NCBI GenBank assembly: GCA_947650285.1
Contig: CANTFL010001264.1
Span: forward strand, 186,001 to 250,000
Reading direction: 5' to 3'
From: Hyaloperonospora brassicae
Taxonomy: Eukaryota > Oomycota > Peronosporomycetes > Peronosporales > Peronosporaceae
DNA length: 64,000 bases
Made by a program: the position numbers and the translations under genes. This document shows, piece after piece, positions 1-13,357 of the stretch; position 1 is the first letter of the stretch, and each line of letters begins with the position of its first letter. The notes under the pieces are model-generated. The model did no database searches and had not been told where the DNA came from. It saw only the letters and a list, made by a program, of their open reading frames with translations.

Positions 1-2593
1 CGCCCGTCTTCTGGATGCTTGTACACCCCGCCTGATCGGTACTGCTCGTGACGTTCTCGCGGGGGTTCTTGGGCTTTCCGAGGTCCGTACCCACGGTCTT
101 CTGACACTGCTGTCACTGCATCACGTCTTGAAGCAGGAACGGACACATCTGGGCCTCGTGAAGGTTGATGGTAACTGCTATATCCACGATCTTCCCTGTT
201 TTCCCTTTTGGAGTCAAAGCGACGATCGACATCCAACGGGGGATCGTGAGACCGTTGGCAGCGGCTGTAGCCAGGATCTTCCCTGCCTTCCCTCAACGCA
301 TCGTGGTGTCGATCAGGCCCAAACTCTCCGGGAGACTTCTGGACTCTTTGAGACGAGTACCCACGGTCTTCTCTCGTATCTGACGTATAGGGTCGAGCTG
401 GCGGCAAACCATTGCTTTCACGCGGAGACTTCAGGGACCGCTGGTAGCTATACAAATTGTTGTCTCTTGTCTCCACCGACTTGTCATGGTGTCGGTCAGG
501 TATAGAAGTATACCGATGCTCGAGAACAGCGCCGCGCGGGGACGGGGGAGGACGATGCATGGGTGCACCATTAGACGAAAGCCCCGTGGGTGGAGGAAGC
601 TTGTGGCTGTTTATGGAACGGTGTCCAGGCAACACGGGTGGAAAACGGTGTCCAGTCCCATCCGGACGCAGTGATGAAGATGACATCTCCGGAGGAGGCA
701 CGGGTGCAGGTACTGCTCCACCGTGATTCGGGGTGCGATCCCACCGAGATGTCGGTGATGTCAGAGGCATCGTGTGTGGTGGCTGATGTCGCGGTATTGG
801 CCTTGTATCCATATGCTGCCGTTCATCGAGGGGTGAACCACGAGGGTTCGGAGCAGATACGGCAGCTTCCACAAAAGTACCACATCGCCTGGTTCGCACA
901 TCTTTACTGTCTGAAACTTCCGTGAAGCTTTTCGGTTTCACTGGTGGGACCCAATCAGGCCTTTTCCCATTCTGCATCTCCGCACTTCCTTCTCCACTAG
1001 CGCCACCCGGCCACTCCTTGCGAGAGCCCTGGGTTGAAGTGGCCAAACCAGTTCGTTCGTCATTCTTGATCTCCAAAGCTTGACGCACCACAAGATCTTT
1101 TTCACGACGCTTTCGCAACGCATCGGACCGCATCTTTTGTTCGGATTGACGGCGCTTGACGAAGCTCTGAATGGGTGGAGGAGCAAGAAAGTTTGAACGT
1201 GTGCGCAACTTCTTCTCAATGTGATAGACTGCACTCTGCACCCGCACTTGTTCGTCAAACGATAGTCCGTCGCTGTCAAAGAACGTCTTGTATCGCTTCG
1301 CAATCGCTAGCAGCGTGTGCGGCGCTCCATCACCGTTCTTCAGCTCATCTGCCTTTCTGGTCCAAGTCAACGCGCGCTCGCGCTCGGACTCAAAAGCGTC
1401 CCAATCGATCTCCGATGCAGAAACCAGCATGTGATTATCCTTCTTGTTGGCATTAGCTTCCTCGCCGCTGTCACTATTGTCCAACACCAGAGAACTATCC
1501 TTGACTGCTTGGAGTTGCTTGCGAATTCTGGCATAATCGGGAAGGTCTTCGTACTTGAGCGACTGCAAATAAACCATCATCTCCAGCAATTGCGTGGCAC
1601 CTGGAAGACCTTCCACCAACAAGCGTGGGTTCAGCTCGGTGTAGTGCTCCTTCAAACTCAACACAGTCTGGCGATTCTTTTGCTGCGCGTCCGTAGCCCA
1701 CGGCAACTCGCCGCGCAAAAAGTCCATAACGAGATAAAACCACGACCACAAATCGTCTTTTGGTCCCAGCTCTTGTCGACGGTGGGAGCTCAACGATGCA
1801 TACATGGAAGTGCCACGGAACTCAGCGACGGGACGCGCCGGCAATACTTGCCGATCTTCTCCAATATGCTGCCTCGACAAGCCAAAGTCAATAATGTAGT
1901 ATCGCTGCTGTTTCAGCAAATGACGATCAGCAGCGCTAAGCGCAAAGTTCGACGCTTTGATATCGCGGTGCACGTATCCGTGTCGATGAAAGGCTTCAAT
2001 ACAATCCAGCATCTCGAGTCCCACTGACACTGACTTGGCCAGTGGAACACCATGGATCGAATCTGGCGACATTCTCAGCATTGACATGCTGTCCCCAAGG
2101 AGCTCCATCACCAAGACCGTGCTGTCTCCATGCTTGCCGTGGTAAAAGTATCGACACACATAAGGACAGTCCTGGAGGCTCTTGAGGATCAAACTCTCCC
2201 ACTCCAGCACTGGCTTGAGCGCACTCGGCGCTTCGACCTTCACTGCAACTTTGTCCCGACTCCCAATCGAGTACGCCGAGTAGATTTGACTGAATGTACC
2301 CTACAGCACCAAAAACCACCGAACGTCAGCAAGAAAACAGTAGAGCAAAGACAGGGCAGAAACAACCACACACACGCGCTCTTACCTCGCCGATCTTTTC
2401 CCCAATCTTCCACTTCTCGGCAATCACTTCTCCTGCCTACGTACCCAATCACGCCATCGAATCAAAAGAGCCAAACAAACGTCAGACCGCAATGTATAAC
2501 GACAAAAAAGACCACTTTCGCGTATTGTTTATTCCTTACCAGCAAAATATTCTTGTTCAGAGGTTCCAACGGTGACGACGCGGCTCGCATCAT
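1..2593 (-). CDS. CK1/TTBK-like serine/threonine protein kinase, 3' end beyond window
   Basis: Three exons on the minus strand: 2593-2540, 2436-2386 and 2300 to the left edge, joined by 103- and 85-nt GT-AG introns, both phase 0. The ATG at 2593 follows an in-frame stop. At least 801 residues are present and the frame is still open at base 1. The kinase core is complete: glycine loop GEGTFSQIY (about 34-42, split by intron 2), VAVK Lys56, catalytic HRDIKASNF with Asp148 and Asn153, and DFGLSRQ with Asp173. The segment FRGTSMYASLSSH followed by KDDLWSWFYLV is diagnostic of the casein kinase 1 / tau-tubulin kinase group, so Ser/Thr phosphorylation is expected. After the kinase domain comes a long basic, Pro/Arg-rich, probably disordered tail (bases 1-1000) with about five degenerate copies of a unit around R-E-D-R-G-Y-S-S (near 85, 185, 265, 350 and 455). 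Substrate unknown. Family assignment is secure; tail function is not known. Confidence 0.9.
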
Positions 2594-2978
2594 GTCTCGC
2601 TGTGGCTTCCGCGCACAACTACAGCGCTATCCTCAGGTCCACAGCTTCCCGTCTGGAGCGTAGATCGAAGCGGAGAACGAGCCAGTGATGCACTGCGGCT
2701 GCACGCGCGACGGTCAGGGGACGAGCGCGAGAACGGTAGCGGCCAGTCAAGAACCTCGTCAATAGTAAAATCACACGGGCCTCGAAAGCGCTTTTTTCGG
2801 TGCTTTACAATATTCGTCTTGGCGCGTTAGGTACGCAGCCTTTTTTATCTGCTTTTTGTGCGGATATCGGTACAATCATTCAAGAGCACAAACAAAAGTA
2901 CGATTGGGGTGACAAGAGAAAGCGGTGCATGAGTCCTCGCACTCGTGGCACTGGACCATGGGATGAAACAAAAAAGCT
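2594..2978. other. Upstream region of the kinase gene
   Basis: Spacer in front of the minus-strand kinase start. It should hold the kinase promoter and 5' leader. I find no clear oomycete initiator on the minus strand and no other coding signal. A short T-run lies at about 2790-2800. Confidence 0.4.
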
Positions 2979-3698
2979 CTAGAGCTCATTCTTTGGGTAC
3001 CGCTGATTCAGGTTGTAGTACTGAGTTGAAGTCAAAACGTGACCGGAGTAAGCACTGAAGGATGACGGAGAACAAGAAACATGCACAGAGCTGTTGCTTT
3101 GCGTTTGACCGCAGTGAGGATATGCCTGACCACCACAGTCAGCCCAGTCAGCATTTGCTTTTCCACCTTCATAAGGGCATGCGACGACTGCCAAGTGGCC
3201 AATGTATTAAACTCTGGACAGTGTGACAAAAGCTAGACCAAAAGTCTCCCGCATCATGGGTTGATGTAGTGTAGAAAAATCACAACGTCGAAGTACGAAT
3301 ACCACACTGGATTGTGAGAAAGGTTCGTCAAGACCTACACCGTCTAGGGCGATTCCTTTGATGGCTAAGACGTTTTGAGCTCGCACGTCGAGCGCGTGTT
3401 GTGTCGTCAACATTGCTAAAGATCGACTGTCTATCATTGGGATGTATGCATAGAAGAGAGCGAACAGTGACGAGCTACAAAATTGGCTTCCACGAAGTAG
3501 AAGAAGAGATCGATCATGTGGAGTAGAATGTAACGAGCTCAAGACAACGATATGGCAATTACTTATGTAGGTCGGATAATGCCTACCATCGAGCCTTGAG
3601 AGGCACTTCTTGTAGGCTTTCGACCGGTAGCGCCGAGTCCTTAAGCGAGCCTGGTGTCGGTGATACTTGCTGTCAGTAAAAGATGTCTCTCTCGTCAA
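2979..3698 (-). pseudogene. Possible decayed gene, Cys/Ser-rich C-terminal part
   Basis: Minus-strand frame open from 3698 to a stop at 3207-3209, then open again in the same frame to 2979. The downstream piece looks like the end of a secreted or extracellular protein: it has ACPYEGG, WADCGGQAYPHCGQ, several Ser/Asn-rich sites and a short polar end. The upstream piece has less coding character. One in-frame TAA separates them. I recognise no family. It could be a pseudogene or chance; no signal peptide could be attached to it. Confidence 0.25.
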
Positions 3699-6600
3699 AT
3701 TCGTCGTTTGAGCCGTGTCAATTAAGTGCCGAGCAAGTGTGCTTCAGCAGAGGGTTTCTCGTCTTTAGGTCAGCCAATCTTGCGCCCAATGCCCAGCACA
3801 CGCGCGTAAAGACTCGGTGGTAGCGTGTGATGAAGTAGCAATATGGAGAGAAAAGGGTGCTGATGGTTCCAGGGAGGCCTCTCTATAGTGAATCATGACC
3901 GATCGCATCTGCTATCCACACCGACGACCAATAGCACACTATTGGCAGTGTTAAGAGTCAATCCGCCCTTCAGACAAAAAAGACGGTGGCAAAGAAACAT
4001 ATGTGCAACAATTCTGAGCTCTTGTATCATTATTTGGTTGTCTGGGCGCCGGCGGGTAGGTGTCCGGACGACTATACAGTATAATTAGTAGTTGGGATCG
4101 CATCAACACGTTAGCGATCACAATGAGAAGCTGCGCGAGTAATGGGTTATGGCGACTTGATAGATTATGTGAATCGGTAGAAGTATCTGTGCGGTTCAAA
4201 GAGAGAAAATGGAATAAGACGTCAGCGGAAGAGGGACCGTCATAAACGCAAAATGAATGACAATCAATACCCAGTTCATTAGCTTTCGTAAAGGTGTTTA
4301 CATACAAAACGACATAAAGATGACACAGCAAGTAGTCAAAAAATAAAATCCATGCACTTTACTTAAGTTCGATCAACCAATATAGTGTATTTAATTTCAG
4401 GCGTGATATGCTAGATGTACACCCTTTTATGTTACATATTTCCCTTTGTCCAGCAACATGTCGAAACAAGAGATAATTGCATTCTTAGTTCTCCACACGA
4501 AGCGATTAAGCATGTCTAGCATATTTTGAGTGGGCTGTAGCGAATGAAGATCAATATTATAAGAGCGTGTGCTTGATGTCAAGTAAGAGCCTCGACCAGC
4601 TGGCAATTACAAATGCACGACCTTAAGATAGGTAATGCGAGATGTGACACACAATAATGCGCTACGTAACAATTCGTAATGCGTGATATGGCGACCACTA
4701 TCGTGTAATTTGTAAACTAAGAGGCTCAAGGCGCAAAACATGACAACCAGGAACATAGGGATACATTCACTTTTCGTTTTTGTCAATCACCGCTATAGAT
4801 ACAACCCCATATAGTACCAAAAATACGTAAGTTTTCATTGCCGTTACAGCAAATATCGCAGCAAATATGCATATATTAGCAACTCAGCCATATAATTGCA
4901 TTTCAACGCTTGTGACTTGATCTGGTGGGATTGCTGAGGGACGAATTACTGTACTTGCAGCTTCTTAGACATAATGTGAGAGAGCCTCAATCACGTACTG
5001 TGCTACGAGATGATTTGTTCCATGGACATTTGGTGATTGTCGTTGATCCAAAGCTTATACTCTGAGGCAATAATCGCATTTGATGACATTTTATTTCTTC
5101 ACCTCCTTATAAGATCGCCGAAGTTAAAGCGAAACAAGTGGTTGCAATATGTATATTAGCATTGTCGCTTGGTACATCGAGAAAACTTAATAATATTCGT
5201 CTTTGTTGGCAAATTCAGAAGCCGATATAGAGGATCGATTAGTATCGTGCAGATGCCACTACGACCTACTGGCGTCGAACTATCGCGTGACCAATTACCG
5301 CCGCGTAAGATCAATTCCTCCTTAGCAGCCTTTCAAATTGCCAAGTACACGACACTAATCGTTTCGAGATAGTAAATATCAATTTTAATGAGGTGAACAA
5401 TATCACGAACGATTACAAAGTCAGACAGATAGGCCATCCGATCTATAAGACTGGCGATCATATATCCAGATGTATATCCAGAAATGCGCATCTTTTAAAT
5501 TACACATACTTATTTGATCGTATCTCATTCGATCTTTAAGGTAAGACCCTAACCAATAATGGGCTATGATAATCGAGGAGATTGCTCGTGGTCACTGCGA
5601 TGACGTATTATGGTATTGTATCGACCATGCAGCGTACCCGTGAGTCAGTACTTGCGTAATTTAGTGTGTTTGCAAAAAGAGATAGTGACGAACATATGCA
5701 AAATCAAATTCAGTAACTTAGCTCGAAACCATTTACTCAGCTGTACGCGTTTGATATGCGCGATAATAAACCACTTTTCCGACATTCTTTGATTGAGCAT
5801 AATTGACGTCGCGTATCAGTAATTCGACCATGCTACTATGACTGGATGTGAATATATATATACTATTCTTGTAAATATTATACTATCTGAATGTGGTCGG
5901 GATGTAAGCGAATACGTCATCTTATAACGGATCGTTGAGATACACGACGTGAAGGTATAGATGGAACATTCAGCAAAAGATGATTGAAATTCGGTGATAC
6001 TTTGAGTTGTAAAGATATGGAGAAGGCTTCACAAAAGCTTCTGTATGAAAAAGGAAAGAGAATAGCGTCGTAGGAGTGAGCAGTTTGTGTCAGCATCAAG
6101 AATCATTATCCATATCAGGTTTATAGATACTGGCCCACGCATATGATGTGTAGAACCAAATACGATTGGATCTCAGCGGGCTAGACACGGAAGATAACCA
6201 GCGTAAATTTTGTATATTCACGACATCGGGCTGTGCGAATATATTAATTGATCAAAATACCAAACAGAATGATATAGAGGTAGATTAATGTTCAATGCTC
6301 AAAGTCTGCTGGATGAAGTCAAAATTTACTTATCGAAACATTGAACTACGATCGATCATATATGTACGTGGTCACCGTGCGTAAGTGACGCGTAGCCTCT
6401 TCAGTAAAAGAATATAGTATATAGGTGATGGTGCGCCTCAGGCAGCGTTTGAAACCGTGATATCCCATGTAGGTGTCAACAGTGAATGATTAAGATGGCA
6501 GAAAAAGTACATATGCATCGAAAAAAAGCGCGTCGACGGACAGAATAGTAATATCGTAGCTCATCATTCTTGCAGCTGCTATGGCATCGGCTATAATCAG

Positions 6601-9600
6601 ACCCCATCCATTACCAATTCGTGGTTCATTGCGTATATAGTAATTATGAAATTGCCGTCTACCTGGAAGTAAATTTATACTAGCAGCATGCGTTTACAAT
6701 CTTCCTTCCGGATGTATTTCGCTAAGGTATGTTCATACTCATCTAAAAACTATCATCACAGCGACAAGTGCCAATTGAATATCTGGGTTCGTATAAGTCA
6801 CCAACCTTGTTAGAACATGTTATCTATGTTTATATCCATGCACACTTTTAATAAAAGTTTCATAAAATTTTAACTCGGCTGAAGCGGGCTGTGAGGCCGT
6901 AGAAAGATAGGGTATTTTCGATACTAACGTAGCAATATTTACTTTACTAAGCATCGCGTTACAAAAGCCTTTGATATTTTCTCAAGAGACAAGATCTTAT
7001 TTTGTTACCATCACATGCTTTACCGACAAGGTGTTCGTACCTCTCCCATCGATGATAAATGCTTTCAAAGAGATCAAATATCTCTACTTTCGGTAAAATT
7101 GATGATGTCAAGTTGCCAGACGTTTGCTACTCATGCATGATTGCGTTAAAGGAAGAGCAAAAAACTAGGCCTGTAGTACCCGCAGAGATAGACATAGACG
7201 ACGAGGACGTTTTATACACCAAAAGGGTACTTAAACGCCATGACAGGACGATATAAATGCAAAGAATGGTCGGAGAGAATACTATTTTCGGTATGTTCCA
7301 GAAGATTGTCTCTAAATGGAGTAGGAGAAGTCGTCAGGATTCCTTACTTCATACCTATCGAAATCGATCGCTTCTTACCGCCTCGATCTTCGTTCTGCAG
7401 ATCACGCTTATATTAATTTATTTTTTTACTTATAAATTTTTGGAGTGAGATAAGCTTTCCTTAAAAGAGAATGATGACCGCTTTCTTGCATCCTCTTAAA
7501 ACAGTTTGTAAAATTATCTATCCCAGGCGACACATTGACAATTGATGTTCCAGAACGAGGATTGGGGGACGAATGAAATCTGAAAAAAAATACGCATGGG
7601 AATCATATAAAAAGATACGGTTGTGAGCGAGAGAGGAGAAGAAGGAGATAATGGCCAAGCGCACGCGCGAGGGAAGAAGGACGTCCAATCACACGCGAGA
7701 ACGAGGGACCCAAACAAGTTGACAGCAGTCAAATACATGAATGGCGGGGCACTGTGCACCGGTTTCGGGCGGAACGAGTGAACGGACAGGTCTAATTGCA
7801 ATCATTTTCCTTTTTTAAATGGCTTTTTGCAATTGATACGAACGTTCACTTGTCTCAAATCAAAACCCAAGAATATCATTGTAGAGGCATCAGATCGGTG
7901 ACGCAACACTTAATGTAACCCACTCACCAAACAAAGCATATTGAGGAGATAGCCCGCAAAAATCGTACTAGATACACAAGCTATTGTTTCGAGCAGCCTG
8001 ATCACATAGTGGATGGTCGTAGCGATCCATAGCGATCACACTTCGTAATGATAATTCGCATCCACATATTATGTGTACGCTACTGAAGTCTTCTTAGTAG
8101 TGCCAGAATAGTGAGTCTGACATTAAGGTCATTTAAGAACGTTCTGTGCATAGGTAAATGTGCAGTAGCGGTATAGACCGCAGCAACGAATATGACCGGT
8201 CTGCAATCGATTATTAATTGTGTAAGACCACATCGGCGGGCTATAATGCGTCTGAAACGCGCTCATAAGCAAATAATAGGTAGCATGAGGTATGACCTTC
8301 CAAATAATTACGTTTGCCAGTTGGATTCGTTTTAGAGACACTACAGGCGATGAAATTATAAAAGGCGCGCGTCACACAAGGATACACCTTTATGAACTCA
8401 AGAAAAGGTCGGACGTGATCTGCCAGGATCCGCACCAGGCCGATCATGTCTCTGGATATTATAATGTATTTATGTAGAAAGCCTAGGTCTACGGGGGCGA
8501 GAGTCAGGATCGGTACTTTGATCTGTCGATATAAGTGATTGACTGGTCGGTTGCCGGAACTCCTAAATTTAATCTGTTCGCACTGGCGATTATCGAGAGA
8601 CTTCAGCCACATGAACCAAATGAGATGGCAGCGACGAGTCTGTAAAAAAGTGCCATTGCTGCGATCGAGTGATGGTAGAAAACGCGTGGTGCGGTTTTAA
8701 ATTAGCCGAAATTTTTAGTTCGCAATCGGTAAAGTTTGTGGAGTAGTCGGCCGTGTCAATCATGGAGGAAGCGATTGATGCACACCCCGGATAAGCCCGA
8801 AGTGAGACGAATCACTTTGTAAATCGAGCAGATAGTGTGATTGCGGTGGATTTATAGGCTTATGTCTTACTTTTAACAACTGTTGTTCACTGAGGTGTCC
8901 ATCAAGCTGTCCATAATTTTCGTATAATATTTGAGGTCAATCAAGCAAGATAGGCTCACAAAATCTGCGAATAAGGATCGAGACCCGGGACTTCGATACG
9001 GAACGGGGTAACGGGATATTTGAAGTGGGTCAACATGACAGAAGAGAGGGTTACGCGGCTCAAGCTACACGAGGAGCATGATGACATGCATGAATAGCAT
9101 GATCATACAGGAGAATGAGTTTTACAATCGCCTATCTACATTAAAAAAAGTGCAAGATGTCTGTAAGTTCCCGATACCGTATGTAAGCGCTGGTCGAGGC
9201 AACTTATCGTGGACGACAACCGCGGATGGCGGGTGTCCTTGTGGACCTTACAATAAACTAAAAGACAAACAGGGAGTAGGGCTCCTCGGACCGCAGTTGC
9301 CGCTGAGCGATGTTTGCGAGCTTAGAGCCCTTTAACTGGCGAAGATCGGCCTTCCACTAAATTGCTGCACTCGTCGCTAGAGATTTACTTCGCTTCAAAA
9401 CATCGCAGCGTTTCGCTTGACCCATTATTTTACTTGACAGAGAGAGCTTGACGAATGTCAGATCCGTTATATATAAAATTTCGGCGAGCTTGAAGTCATC
9501 TTGAAATCGTTCTTGTAGTCGATCAAAGAGTAATGTAGAGGTCAGAGGAGCTTATCGGTTTGCAAAATAGCGCAGGTTCTTTAATACTGTTAGGTCTTCT

Positions 9601-12310
9601 GCACTCTTGCCATTCCATTGTCGGTTCAGCTGCCGCCAAAACGCTTAAGCAGTCTCATAAGTCCAAAAGATTTGAGCGAAGTTCTCTTGGCGACCCTAGC
9701 ATTGCTATAAAATATTGAAACGATTGTCGTTGGCCCGGTCAGTATGATAAAGGGTGAGTTACTTTGTTGCAATTTGATAGCAAGTCCACACTCGGCAATT
9801 CCATTACTTTGATTCTACACTCGTGAAGAAATTGGATAGGCTGCAGCAGATTGTTGATAGTCGGTCGTACATTGCAAATCGAAGCGAACTGGTCGAGCCT
9901 GTAATGCTGGTCAAAGCTGCCATATGTGGAGCGCAAACGATTAAAATATATGCGCCTTACAAATTGTTTCGTTATCCATTAACTCGGGCACACTCCATAG
10001 AGATCGATGAAAGAGTGGGTGGGCAAGCAAATATCATTCCTAGCGTACTTAGTTTGTTGCTCGGGTAAATAAACTCCTGCACTGTAAAGAGCATTGTCAT
10101 TCCATTTGAGCACCGTGCAGGTACCGATGAAGTCTATTAGCACCTAAAAGAAGCCTAGTTGCGGATGACTTGGGTGGATAATAGTCTATCTTAGTTTTAA
10201 TAATACAACCCTTGGTGACAAGCGCCCACTGAAGATTGTACCGAAAGGGCGGCGGATGTCGTAAGGCAAGTTTTGGCTTGAGTAAATTCCATTACGATTA
10301 TAAATGTTTTGATAGGTGAGCGAGCAGGATCGTGGTAAATTGCCCGCGTAATTTTGGGAGAAGATGAAGTGGGCAATCCTCGCTGCGAGCCGGAATAGTA
10401 AATAGTTTTGTATGGTCCCGTGCGGCAAATACGGGGGCCACGACTTCGACAAGACAGGATCCTGTCAAATTTGGAGCGCGAAAGCGGATATCTTTTTAAG
10501 TCTCGAATCCATGGTTTATCGTGTCAGTAAAAAGGTCTGAAGAATTAGCGATTGATTGAGGCCGACATTTTGAGGCTGCCAGAGGGTAGGGAAAACCTGA
10601 TGATATGATTTCAAACATTCTTTGCCTCATTCCTGACAAATAGCTCCGTGTAACATGCGTCCCGATGCTCGAATAATCTGGCTTATAGGGATTGAGCTCG
10701 TTTGGATCTGCTGGCAGCTGCTTGTAGATACTGTTAGAAGAGTAGAAGATTCTGCTTTCCCGCTGAGTTATAGTAGAGAAAACGAAAATTTAAACATCCG
10801 CTTGTCGATCTGCTGATCAACATTTGGATAGCAATCTAGATAATAGGTACATTACCACGGAGAAGATGCAAGGTCCTTCGAACTTTTCCAGAGGGTGAAG
10901 AATTTGATCCATAATGATCCGTGAGAGCCGCTTATTTAATGGTCATATAGAATGGCGCACACCAGGTGCTGGCTGAATTGAACATTTCGCCGAGAGTCAC
11001 AGAGTTTTAATATTTTATCAGCCGCATGTTTTATCGATCGCATCCAGTTTCAATCATCAGCGCTTTAAATTAGATGATGTAGACGGGATATTGCGGAGTG
11101 CTTGAATTCATTGATCCAACCATTCTTTGAAGAAGGGCGAGGTCACCTTTCTACGATAGCATGTCAGGTCTTAAATGAGACACTTCTTGCACCAATGTGC
11201 GTCCCAGAGAGCGAGGACTTGAGCGTTGATACTGTGAAGCAGCTTCGCTGGAACTGAACTCGGCGAAAATGATACAGGAGATTATTAGGATTGTGACGTG
11301 CTGGTCGAATACAAAATTCTAAAGCTCTGTGAGCTGCTGGGCGAGATGTGGCAGTCGCCGCTGACCATTTAGGACTGATATCCTGTCATACTGCCGGTCA
11401 GTCACCAGGCCAATACGATCATCCAAGGAGAGACAAGTGCCGTTAAAAATATCGCTGCTACTATGTTATTCGTTAAGAAGAGCCGCAATGTGTTTCTTTC
11501 AAGGCACGAAACTTTAATTTGATTCCCAGCGATACTAGAGGTACGTTCACGCTTGTGCGCCTTTGTCGAGGATATAGAGGTTTCAGCATAATATGTACGC
11601 AAATGCAAAACATGATGGTAAGAATCACGACTATCGGGCTGTTCAACAGCTGCCCTATTTCTTTTTTCCCATGGTCTTAGTCGCGGTACAAGAATGTTGA
11701 TTGACATATGTCGCCGAGTGCGCGTCGTCCAGGCTAAACAAGGTCTTGATAGGCTTCAATGAGCTCACCGGGTATGAGCCCGAGGGCTGCAGGTGATCCA
11801 TCGTTGCCTCGGCTAAATCTAGTAACTTAACTCCAAAGTAGGATGGGAGCAGTGCTGAGCAATGTCGATCAATGTACCATTACATGAGTGGATGCTGCTG
11901 CGTAAGATCTAATTCGGCAGCCTAGATTCCGTCGGTACAGGCTGAGATGTAGAGGTAAAATTCTCTCGCTGTACCACGGCCATGCTATTCTTCGTAATGA
12001 CCGTAGGAAAGTGTATGCGTTCGCTAAGATCGTCCAGAACCCCATCTGCACGTGGAGAACATAAATGTCGCGCTGAAGAACAAATTTAAAACAAATGTAA
12101 TTTACACGAGTACAAGCTCTTGTTTAGTTGGTTCAACAGGGTTTCACGTAGCTCATGTAATCATTGGTGCTACTATTGACATAATTTGGACGTTTGTTCC
12201 GCTAACTTTTAAAAAAACCCGATAAAATTAAATAGATAAAATCAAAAGAAAATATATTAATGCTGTCATCCCTAAGTTTTTCTTTCTCTCCATTCTGTTA
12301 CACCACTGAA
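3699..12310. other. Long AT-rich block without recognisable genes
   Basis: About 8.6 kb in which reading frames are short and none carries a recognisable motif. I see no LTR, inverted-repeat pair or RNA gene. A purine/pyrimidine-biased, GC-richer patch at about 7620-7745 stands out but encodes nothing I recognise. Probably heavily decayed intergenic or transposon-derived DNA. Confidence 0.5.
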
Positions 12311-13357
12311 TAGGGCTCCTACCCGGGTTTTGTTTTGGGGGGGGGTTAAAGCACCCCCCCAGACCCCCCCCCCTCAAAGGGATACCCATCCCCCGGGCCC
12401 CATGGTTTTTTTTGGGGTGCAATGCAATAACAGCTCTGTCTTCCTTGTGTAATTGTCCAAGAGTAATGTAACGCACATCATTTGAATCGATTGTGCAAGT
12501 GTCACTAGTGTTTATGTCGCCTCGTGCGAAGCTATGATTTTGAAGTAGAGAATGCGATATATCAATTTTCATGTTCATGCATATTTGAATCTTGCAGGTG
12601 GAATAGACCTACGACTCGGAGGAGCTTCTATAACCAGCTAGAGACACTATTTAAAAGATTGAAAAGTATCTCAAGGCGGCTCTCAAGAAACCTGTTTACC
12701 TGCACGCCGTCATTCTCGATCCACACATCAAGATGTTTTTTGTTCAGCAAGCATGCAGGACATTTCGCTCAGTATGACATCCATACTCGCAAGATTCGTG
12801 AGAGCTTTGCTATTACTTCAAGCCGCTACAGTACTCATGCAGCCGTATCCCATGGCTACTGGAGAAGCAGGCGAAGAGGTCGACGATTTTGAAGATTTCA
12901 TTTATGCAAAGCGGCAGAAGATAACCAACGTGGACGGGGAAATTGTGAAGTATTTGGGGGAAGACCTGGCCGATAGGGATGTGAAGTCTTTGGGATATTG
13001 GCACCGTCGACAGGTGGATTTTCCTAGTTTGGGCAAGATGGCGAGGGCCCTTCTGGCAATTTCTGCTATCTGTGTCTCTTCCGAGCGTGCTTTCATGATA
13101 CGTGGTTTGATTCGCAGGGATAAAAGGGCATCTCTGAACGGGTAAAGCATTGAGATGCTGATGTATATGTAGGACTGGTACAAGAAGTTGCCGAGGGTTG
13201 TTTTGTAGAGAGGGTATAAGATCTGTTGGAAATTTTATGCAATATATACATATATGTATCTAAAAAAACATATGTAAACCCCCCAGCGACCCCCCGGGGG
13301 GTTGACGTACCCCCCAAACCCCACCCCTGGGGGGTTCCCCTCCGGGTAGGAGCCCTA
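12311..13357 (+). mobile_element. Degenerate hAT-superfamily DNA transposon
   Basis: Bounded by perfect 16-bp terminal inverted repeats: TAGGGCTCCTACCCGG at 12311-12326 and its complement at 13342-13357. The flanking 8 bp (CCACTGAA and CCAATGAC) agree at six of eight positions, consistent with an aged 8-bp hAT target duplication. Inside both ends lie dense G- and C-runs (12335-12415 and 13279-13345). The only coding content is the C-terminal part of a transposase, so the element is internally truncated as well as mutated. Confidence 0.8.
12640..13145 (+). pseudogene. hAT transposase C-terminal fragment
   Basis: At 12655-12760 a frame carries the typical segment before the dimerisation domain, including KKPVYLHAVILDPHIKM, and then meets a stop. 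Reading continues in another frame (12753-13145) with the hAT dimerisation domain: an EIVKYL start, a WHRRQVDFP motif, and LAISAICVSSERAF before the final GLIRR..R.SL block, as in the hAT C-terminal family. The N-terminal zinc finger and the catalytic domain are absent, so it cannot be active. Frameshift and truncation are seen directly; family is from motif knowledge. Confidence 0.8.

Noticed and set aside
1317..2027. 236-codon plus-strand frame
   Set aside because: It is the antisense of the kinase domain, which has all catalytic motifs on the other strand.
7514..7801. 95-codon minus-strand frame in a GC-richer patch
   Set aside because: Composition bias explains the open frame; there is no start context, motif or neighbour supporting a gene.
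12330..12420. G/C homopolymer tract as a telomere-like or assembly artefact
   Set aside because: It lies just inside the inverted repeat of a hAT element, and a similar tract lies inside the other end, so it belongs to the element.
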